Shown: piece after piece, positions 1 to 6,054 of the stretch | How the letters are laid out: each line of letters starts with the position of its first letter | Numbering within the stretch: position 1 is the first letter of the stretch | Source of the DNA: Chloroflexota bacterium | GTDB lineage: Bacteria; Chloroflexota; Anaerolineae; B4-G1 | DNA: 14,437 nucleotides | Assembly: GCA_024232355.1 (NCBI GenBank) | Contig: JAAEPW010000933.1 | Coordinates: 1 to 14,437 of the forward strand | Direction of reading: 5' to 3' | Notes under the pieces: model-generated | The model's database searches: none | Told to the model about the DNA's origin: nothing | The model's input: only the letters and a program-made list of their open reading frames with translations | Translations under genes and position numbers: made by a program

Positions 1-13
1 GCAACCATCAACT

Positions 14-2668
14 TTGAGAAAGGGTGTAAATACAAGACTATGCCCCTATATGTGGGTGAAATTTCGTGACACCCCCAATATATGGAGTGTCGGTCGAAAT
101 TCATCGAAACTTTTACCGGAAACTAAAGAGCAAGGAGACTCGATCAATCTCCAACCAGACGGCGACGACAACAACGTGGGCAGCGATTGGTCAGCTTGTC
201 GGGTGTCACCCGCCGCCCCCAACTGCCAAGACTTGCCCCCTACCAATACACCTACACCAACGAACACACCGACGCTCACGCCGACACCGACAAACACCCC
301 TGTAAGCAACGTGACGCCGACCGACACGCCAACGAGCACCCCTACAAGCACCGCAACGCAGACCAATACCCCCACGCCGACACCCACACCCACAAACACG
401 GCAACGCCTACCCCTACAAGTACCGCGACGCCCGTCTTGGTCTCCATCAACGAAGTGCTCTACGATCCCGACGGCGCAGATACCGGCTACGAGATCGTCG
501 AACTCTACAACGCTGGGCCAGTCCCCATAGACCTCACCGGCTACGACCTCAAAGCCGACGACGCCAGCTACTATACCTTTCCCCCCTTCACCCTTGACTC
601 TGGCGCTTTTGCTGCCGTCCACATCAACACCGAGGGCACCGACACATCCACCCATCTCTACGCTGGACAATCAAGCAACATGGGCAACACCAATGGCTAC
701 GTCGTCCTGTTCAATAGTTCCACCCACTCGGCCATCTCAATGATCGACTATCTCGAATACGGTGCAGGCGGTCAGTCTTGGGAAAGCACCGCCGCCTCCG
801 TTGGCCTCTGGACAACAGGCGACCATGCGCCCGACGTGGAACAAGGGGACTCGATCAATCTCCAACCAGACGGCGACGACAACAACACGGGCACCGACTG
901 GTCAGCTTGTCGGGTGTCACCCGCCGCCCCCAATTGCCAAGGCCCACCACCAACCGCGACCCCCACACCCACAGTCACACCTACAAGCGGAGCGACACCA
1001 ACTAATACTCCGGTAAGCGGAGCGACACCGACCTTCACCCCCACGCCGACACCCACAGTCACACCGGGCGGCCCTACATTCACGCCGACACCCACACCCA
1101 CAGTTACACCCATAACCGGAGCGACGCCTACCCCAACGTCCACCAATGTATCAATCACCATCAACGAGGTGCTCTATGATCCCAATGGCGCGGACACCGG
1201 CCAAGAGATCGTCGAACTCTACAACTATGGCTTGGCCCCCGTAGACCTCACCGGATACGAGCTCAAAGCAGACGGCGCCAGCTACTATACCTTCCCACCC
1301 TTCACCCTCGACCCCGGCGCTTTCGTCGCTGTCCACATCAACACCGAGGGCGCCGACACATCCACCCACCTCTACGCTGGAGCTTCCAGCGGTATGGGAA
1401 ACACCAGTGGCTATGTCGTCCTATTCGACAGCACCACCCACTCATCCAGCACAATAGTCGACTATCTGGCCTACGGCACCGGTGGTCAATCCTGGGAAAG
1501 CGCCGCCGTCTCCGCTGGTCTCTGGGCCACCGACAACTTTGCCCCCGACGTAGACGAAGCCGTTTCCCTCAACCTCCAACCCGACGGCGACGACAACAAC
1601 ACCGGCACTGATTGGTTACCCTGCGATCCCACGATAGCTGATTCCAATTGCTCCGGCACGGCCTTTTTCCCCGATCCCCACGTCGTCTACCTGCCCTTGG
1701 TCATTCGCATCCACCCGCTTCCATCTCCAAGCACCGCGACGCCCACTCCCACCATCCACCAACTCCAAGACGCTCCCGATAACTGCCCTGGCCAAACCAT
1801 CCAAATCGGTCACCTCTACCGTGACAATTGGGACCACGCCAACGACAACGACTGGTATTCGTTCCAGGCCGTCGCCGGGCAGCGCTACACCATCCAGACT
1901 GGAGATCTGGAGGCCCGCGCCGATACCATTATGGGCTTTTATGCCGCCGACTGCGCCACCCTCCTGGAGGAGAACGACGACGCCAACTGGCCCAACGACG
2001 TCTTTTCCCGCATCGTATGGACCGCACCCGACGCCGCCATCTACCACGTAATGGTCCGCTCCTTTGATTGGAACGTCTATGGCCAAGACACCGGCTACAC
2101 CTTTGGCATCACCACCGACTTTGCATCAGACGCCAAGATCAACCCAGGCAAACCCCAACCACCAGCCACACCAACAGCCACGCCAACACCCACACCAACA
2201 CCAACTCCCAAAGCCGCACCACTGACACCCACACCTGATGGTGACACGCCCCACGCCGATGTAGCCGCGATATCCCTATCACGTCACTCGTCCTTTGTGG
2301 TGACTGCGGCTGTCAGCACCAACCCCTCACCTCCTTCGGACCGTCTGCGGTCCGCCCAGCCCACCAAACCACCCGCGCCCCCCACACCCATAAACACCGC
2401 GACGCCGGTCAAACCAACGCCACCACCTACACCGGGAAGCGGAGCGACAGCAGTACCAACAAAGAAACCGTCAAGTCCGCTCTCCCCAGCAAACACAGCC
2501 ACGCCCATAAGCATCGCGACAAGCACCGCGACGCAGCCCGTCCTCCTACCCGCAACCGGCAGTCTCATTCCTTCCTGTTTGACCATAATCAAACTCCTAT
2601 TCGCAGACATTGCGGTGATCATCGCCGCACTCATCCTTTGTAGCAAAAGCAGCAGGAGCATTCCATGA
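14..2668 (+). CDS. Lamin-tail/PPC surface protein with C-terminal LPXTG sortase signal (5' end disturbed or incomplete)
   Basis: This is probably a cell-wall or surface-anchored adhesin-like protein. Residues 39-72 are only the tail end of a lamin-tail domain (LTD). Full LTDs follow at about 142-309 and 380-546, joined by Thr-Pro stalks. A bacterial pre-peptidase C-terminal (PPC) type beta domain spans about 581-703. A second Thr-Pro/Ala linker then leads to LPATG at 845-849 (nt 2546-2560), a hydrophobic stretch and a basic tail (KSSR), which is a classic sortase sorting signal. No sortase gene is visible here. The position 14 start is a TTG with no Shine-Dalgarno; an ATG lies at 50, and the frame stays open to the window edge, so the true start may lie outside. 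No signal peptide is visible, although a sortase substrate needs one, so the 5' part appears lost or rearranged. The stop overlaps the kinase start by ATGA. The domain calls are solid; the binding target is unknown. Confidence 0.8.
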   Translation: MRKGVNTRLCPYMWVKFRDTPNIWSVGRNSSKLLPETKEQGDSINLQPDGDDNNVGSDWSACRVSPAAPNCQDLPPTNTPTPTNTPTLTPTPTNTPVSNVTPTDTPTSTPTSTATQTNTPTPTPTPTNTATPTPTSTATPVLVSINEVLYDPDGADTGYEIVELYNAGPVPIDLTGYDLKADDASYYTFPPFTLDSGAFAAVHINTEGTDTSTHLYAGQSSNMGNTNGYVVLFNSSTHSAISMIDYLEYGAGGQSWESTAASVGLWTTGDHAPDVEQGDSINLQPDGDDNNTGTDWSACRVSPAAPNCQGPPPTATPTPTVTPTSGATPTNTPVSGATPTFTPTPTPTVTPGGPTFTPTPTPTVTPITGATPTPTSTNVSITINEVLYDPNGADTGQEIVELYNYGLAPVDLTGYELKADGASYYTFPPFTLDPGAFVAVHINTEGADTSTHLYAGASSGMGNTSGYVVLFDSTTHSSSTIVDYLAYGTGGQSWESAAVSAGLWATDNFAPDVDEAVSLNLQPDGDDNNTGTDWLPCDPTIADSNCSGTAFFPDPHVVYLPLVIRIHPLPSPSTATPTPTIHQLQDAPDNCPGQTIQIGHLYRDNWDHANDNDWYSFQAVAGQRYTIQTGDLEARADTIMGFYAADCATLLEENDDANWPNDVFSRIVWTAPDAAIYHVMVRSFDWNVYGQDTGYTFGITTDFASDAKINPGKPQPPATPTATPTPTPTPTPKAAPLTPTPDGDTPHADVAAISLSRHSSFVVTAAVSTNPSPPSDRLRSAQPTKPPAPPTPINTATPVKPTPPPTPGSGATAVPTKKPSSPLSPANTATPISIATSTATQPVLLPATGSLIPSCLTIIKLLFADIAVIIAALILCSKSSRSIP
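61..100. repeat. Imperfect inverted repeat just upstream of the truncated lamin-tail segment
   Basis: The arms atttcgtgacac (61-72) and gtgtcggtcgaaat (87-100) pair except for two extra bases. A second, overlapping pairing joins atatgtgggtg with cacccccaatatat. The hairpin sits in the 127-bp stretch that has no lamin-tail similarity, immediately before the truncated domain begins at about 128. It could be the end of a small inserted element that marks the rearrangement junction. The function is unproven. Confidence 0.35.
128..230 (+). repeat. 103-bp direct repeat, copy A (truncated lamin-tail end)
   Basis: This stretch matches 839-941 with 7 differences in 103 bases, a constant offset of 711. 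It encodes the end of a lamin-tail domain (GDSINLQPDGDDNN...). The similarity stops sharply upstream of 128, although a whole domain would continue for about 130 more residues. Copy A is therefore a fragment left by recombination between domain repeats or by an insertion. Confidence 0.85.
839..941 (+). repeat. 103-bp direct repeat, copy B (inside the first complete lamin-tail domain)
   Basis: This is the partner of 128-230, here in its natural place at the C-terminal end of a complete lamin-tail domain. Near-identity at the DNA level, beyond what the protein would require, points to recent duplication or gene conversion. The equivalent stretch of the next domain (about 1552-1620) is more diverged. 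Confidence 0.85.
2337..2354. repeat. Short palindrome inside the surface-protein linker
   Basis: The 6-bp arms cggacc and ggtccg flank gtctgc. It is translated in frame as part of SDRLRSAQP, within an otherwise Thr-Pro/Ala linker. It resembles the small palindromic repeats found elsewhere in this window, but a single copy cannot establish a repeat family. Confidence 0.35.
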
Positions 2669-5001
2669 CCCGCACCCTTGCCATTCGCATCTTTGCCGTT
2701 TGTACACTGATTACTTGTCTCCTTTTCTCTCTTTCTCCTGGTCTCCCTACCCTGGCCCAAAAGCCCACATCACCACCCACTCCTGGGGGAGGAGGAGGAA
2801 ACGACGATGACGACGACGGCAACCACAACCCGCCGCCCACCGCGACATCCATCCCGCCCACGTGGACGCCTACCCGCGTCTGGCCCACGTGGACGCCAAC
2901 ACCCACCGAAACGTCAACACCAACGAACACTCCCACGCCGACCAACACACCCACCAACACCCCCACACCCACCGAGACACCGACCAATACTCCAACCAAC
3001 ACCCCACGCCCCACCCGCACCCTCACACCCATCCCCAGCCCCACATCCACCGAGGCCCCCTTCTCGCTTTCCGACATTGATTTGCCCAACGTCCAACTGC
3101 CCGACCTCTCCGGCCTGCCGCCCTGGGCAGCCCCTGGCCTGGGCGGTGTAGCCCTCGTCAGCGCCATCGCCGCCATAGCTGTTCCCCGCCTGCGCTCCCG
3201 ACCGCGCAAGTCATCCTCCCTGAAGGGGGGACAGAGGGGGGGCAGCCGTCGCCGCAGGCAACCCCGCTCCCAACTCGGCACACCCGGCCAGATGCCCAAA
3301 ACCATCGGGCGCTTTGAGACCCGCGAGGTCCTCGGAGTCGGAGGGGCCGCCACCGTTTATGCCGGTCACGATCCACTGCTCCAGCGCGCCATAGTCATCA
3401 AATCGCTGCACCCCCACCTGCTGGACACCGACGCCGCCCGTCGTATGCTGCGCGAAGGCCGCGCCCTGGGCGCGCTCAGCCACCGCGCCATCCCAGACGT
3501 GATCGACGTCGTCCAGGAACCCGGCATCCTGGCCCTGGTCGAAGGAGCCGTAGACGGCACAGCCCTCGACCGCGTCATAGACCAGCGCGGCCCGCTGCCC
3601 CTGGCCGAGACCCTGGCCGTGATCCGCGCCACCGCCGACGCGCTCGACCACGCGCACGAGGCCAATGTGGTCCACCACGACGTCAAACCCGGCAATATTT
3701 TGATCACAGACGAACACCGCGCCTACCTGCTCGACTTTGGCCTGGCCGCCTACTACGACCAAGACGCCTCGATGCTGGCCCTCACCCAGCAAGGCGACCT
3801 GCTGGGCACCCCGGCCTACATGTCGCCGGAGCAGATCAAGGGTGAACGTGGCGATCACCGTTCCGACGTCTACTCTCTCGGCATTGTCCTCTACGAAACA
3901 CTCACCGGCACCCGCCCCTTTGACACCGGCACGCCTCACGGTACTACTGACCTTGTACTTCGCCAAGAGATACCAGATCGTCCCTTGGAAGGATTGGCAA
4001 AGCCTATCCGGGCGGTGGTGCGTAAAGCCACACACAAATCCCCAGGTCGGCGCTACCAATCGGCCGGGGAGCTTGCGGCTGCCCTAGAAAAAGCCATCAC
4101 CGCCGCCGTCGCCATCGACGCGGCCCAGGCCGACACGCCCCGCGCCCGCGCCATCGCCAACATTCACCAAGCTATCAAGCAGGGCAAACACGTCTTGATC
4201 CAGGGCCACAGCCGGACGGGAAAAAGCCACGTCCTGGAGCAGGCGGCCGAGTTTCAAGAAAATTCCCTCGTCCTGCTCTCTGGCAGCAAAAAAGCCGCCC
4301 TGCTCGACCTGGCCCGCCAACTTTGGGAAAAGGGCAACGAACTGGACGAATCTTACGCCTACTTTACCGACTATGAGGACGTCAAAAAACGCCTCTCCCG
4401 CCTCACCGTGCCAGAACTCACGACCGTGGTCACAGACACTCTCGCCAGCAAAAAACACGTGCTCATCGTGGACCAGATCGCGCGCGCCACAGAAAAAACC
4501 ATCCGTGACGTGATCCTGCCCCTCAGCGACACCACCACCATCCTGGCCTCCTGCACCACGCCGCTCACAAAGGCACAACAACAACGAGTGCAACTCTTGG
4601 CCGACCGCGCCAAGCGCGTCGAACTGCCGCCACTCACCGACCAAGAGGTACGTAACCTGCTCTGGTCCATCCTCGACCGCAACCAATACCGCAACGCCTC
4701 CGCGATGGAAAATAAAATCATCAACCTGGCCGCAGGCAGACCCGGCGCGGTGGTCGACCTGGCGCAGCAGCTCGCCGGTGGCGGTGGCCTGCAAGAAGTG
4801 CGCGAACTTGCCCACAGCGCGGGCGAGGAAGAGCGCGTCAACCTGCTCACCCCGCTCCTGATCATCGCCATCACCGTCGTGATGGGAATGCGCTACCTCA
4901 GCCGGGGCTTTGACGATCCCGCCTTTTATCTCATCGCCAGCCTGGGCTATGTGCTCATCATTGCCCTGCGCCCCCTGCTCAGAAAGCGAAAAATTGGATG
5001 A
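2665..5001 (+). CDS. Membrane Ser/Thr protein kinase with N-terminal exported stalk and C-terminal P-loop NTPase module
   Basis: This is a Hanks-type kinase, probably sensing something outside the cell. In order it has a signal peptide (1-32), a Gly/Asp run and Thr-Pro stalk (about 40-132), a membrane segment (about 153-175), a basic cytoplasmic linker, and a kinase domain (about 215-475). The kinase motifs are the glycine loop GVGGAATV (224-231), Lys246, HHD at 337-339 with KPGN after it, DFG at 357-359 and SPE at 387-389. The usual HRD Arg is His338, so this is not a classic RD kinase. A P-loop NTPase follows, with Walker A GHSRTGKS (514-521) and a Walker B-like HVLIVDQ (598-604), then two membrane segments (about 727-743 and 752-769). 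The layout differs from PASTA kinases, where the kinase comes first and the exported part last. An AGGAG lies 6 bases before the ATG, and the start overlaps the upstream stop. Substrates are unknown; the TPR lipoprotein downstream is a candidate partner. Confidence 0.9.
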   Translation: MTRTLAIRIFAVCTLITCLLFSLSPGLPTLAQKPTSPPTPGGGGGNDDDDDGNHNPPPTATSIPPTWTPTRVWPTWTPTPTETSTPTNTPTPTNTPTNTPTPTETPTNTPTNTPRPTRTLTPIPSPTSTEAPFSLSDIDLPNVQLPDLSGLPPWAAPGLGGVALVSAIAAIAVPRLRSRPRKSSSLKGGQRGGSRRRRQPRSQLGTPGQMPKTIGRFETREVLGVGGAATVYAGHDPLLQRAIVIKSLHPHLLDTDAARRMLREGRALGALSHRAIPDVIDVVQEPGILALVEGAVDGTALDRVIDQRGPLPLAETLAVIRATADALDHAHEANVVHHDVKPGNILITDEHRAYLLDFGLAAYYDQDASMLALTQQGDLLGTPAYMSPEQIKGERGDHRSDVYSLGIVLYETLTGTRPFDTGTPHGTTDLVLRQEIPDRPLEGLAKPIRAVVRKATHKSPGRRYQSAGELAAALEKAITAAVAIDAAQADTPRARAIANIHQAIKQGKHVLIQGHSRTGKSHVLEQAAEFQENSLVLLSGSKKAALLDLARQLWEKGNELDESYAYFTDYEDVKKRLSRLTVPELTTVVTDTLASKKHVLIVDQIARATEKTIRDVILPLSDTTTILASCTTPLTKAQQQRVQLLADRAKRVELPPLTDQEVRNLLWSILDRNQYRNASAMENKIINLAAGRPGAVVDLAQQLAGGGGLQEVRELAHSAGEEERVNLLTPLLIIAITVVMGMRYLSRGFDDPAFYLIASLGYVLIIALRPLLRKRKIG
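3215..3243. repeat. G-rich interspersed element (C-run / G6 / G7 type) inside the kinase linker
   Basis: The pattern is a C-rich half (cctccc), tgaa, G6, acaga, G7. It matches the spacing of three better copies in the phosphoesterase gene (10461-10490, 11298-11329, 11526-11553). It is translated as SLKGGQRGGS in the basic linker between membrane segment and kinase, a place that tolerates insertions. Confidence 0.6.
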
Positions 5002-5051
5002 AACGCGCTCTCTCGGTGCATATCTACCAAGGTAAGGAAAAGAATTGCCAT

Positions 5052-5912
5052 ATGACGAAAAAACAACGACGAGGAAACAGCAAGCTGGAATTGTTGATTG
5101 TCATAATAGGACTGGTGTTATCTGCTTGTGCCACAACCGAGATTCCCCAACTCGATGAGAGAGGGTTTGACGCGTACAACAAAGGACAGTATCAAAAAGC
5201 CTTGAACTATTATCAACAAGCTCTGATTATTCATCAAGAGATGGGAGATCGAGCAAGAGAGGGGGGCACGCTCAATAACATCGGAGAAACGTACAGTAAC
5301 CAAGGTCAGTATGACCAAGCGTTAGAGTACTATCAACAAGCACTAATGATTCACCGAGAGGTGGGCGACCAAGCAGGAGAGGGGACCACGCTCAACAACA
5401 TCGGGGTGGTGTACAAGAGTCAAGATCGGTATGACCAGGCGTTGGAATACTATCAACAGGCTTTGATCATCCACCGAGAGGCGGGTCACCGGGCAGGAGA
5501 GGGAACCACACTCAACAACATTGGGGTGGTGTACAAGATTCAAGGTCAGTATGACCAGGCGTTGGAATACTATCAACGGGCACTGGTTATTCGTCGAGAA
5601 GCGGGCCACCGAGCAGGAGAGGGAATCACGCTCAACAACATCGGGGGGATGTACAAGAGCCAAGGCCAGTATGACCAGGCGTTGGAGTATTTTCAGCAGG
5701 CGCTGGTGATTCATCGGGAGGTGGGGGACCAGGCAGAAGAGGGAGCCACGCTCAACAACATCGGGGTGGTGTACAAGAGTCAAGATCAATATGACCAGGC
5801 GTTAGCGTACTATCAACAAGCGTTGCTTATCGCGCGCGCAACAAGAAACCAACCACTGGAGGAAATCATTCTCGGCAACATCGAGACTTTGCCCAATAAC
5901 CAAGGAAACTGA
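5052..5912 (+). CDS. Exported TPR-repeat lipoprotein
   Basis: The protein has a basic N-terminus (MTKKQRRGNSK), a hydrophobic stretch and a lipobox ending LVLSAC, so it should be lipidated and face outward. The mature part is almost entirely six tetratricopeptide repeats of 40 residues, of the type found in kinesin-light-chain-like TPR proteins (LNNIGVVYKSQ.QYDQALEYYQQAL). Such repeats make a superhelical protein-binding scaffold. An upstream ATG at 4998 overlaps the kinase stop (ATGA) and would add 18 residues before the lipoprotein signal. I prefer 5052 because the signal peptide then starts properly and an aaggaa motif lies upstream, though 4998 could be used for coupling. The gene follows the kinase directly and probably shares its transcript. 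The partner is unknown; the kinase stalk or the LPXTG protein are natural guesses. Confidence 0.85.
   Translation: MTKKQRRGNSKLELLIVIIGLVLSACATTEIPQLDERGFDAYNKGQYQKALNYYQQALIIHQEMGDRAREGGTLNNIGETYSNQGQYDQALEYYQQALMIHREVGDQAGEGTTLNNIGVVYKSQDRYDQALEYYQQALIIHREAGHRAGEGTTLNNIGVVYKIQGQYDQALEYYQRALVIRREAGHRAGEGITLNNIGGMYKSQGQYDQALEYFQQALVIHREVGDQAEEGATLNNIGVVYKSQDQYDQALAYYQQALLIARATRNQPLEEIILGNIETLPNNQGN
5161..5880 (+). repeat. Six tandem 120-bp repeats encoding the TPR units
   Basis: The coding DNA repeats with an exact 120-base period (40 codons) from about 5161 to 5880, with no length drift. The middle and later copies share long identical stretches such as ctcaacaacatcggggtggt and tatgaccaggcgttgg. 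This fits recent duplication or ongoing homogenisation. Copy number could vary between strains. Confidence 0.85.
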
Positions 5913-5948
5913 CATAGAAAAGTGCGTACCGTTGTGTATTTTTCAAAA

Positions 5949-5998
5949 TGTGTGAATTTTTCTCCAAACCGGAGTGCATGAAAAAAAATTTTCACACA
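5949..5998 (+). terminator. Long hairpin after the TPR gene, possible terminator
   Basis: The outer arms tgtgtgaattttt and aaaattttcacaca pair with a small bulge, and an inner stem ctcc/ggag closes around aaac. The T- and A-rich arms could serve as a terminator in either direction. The structure lies 36 bases after the TPR stop and before the next gene's likely start, and is the only clear structure in the 142-base gap. Confidence 0.45.
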
Positions 5999-6054
5999 CC
6001 CAAGTTCAAAATCTCTTCAAAAACACACGAGACAGAAAAGATCAAGACAGAACA

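Noticed and set aside
3211..4059. Long open frame on the minus strand opposite the kinase domain
   Set aside because: It is the complement of a GC-rich gene with clear kinase motifs on the plus strand. The protein shows no recognisable motif and no ribosome binding site; codon bias produces such shadow frames.
5161..5880. Regular repeats considered as a CRISPR array
   Set aside because: The 120-bp period is fully coding, has no unique spacers and translates to TPR units.
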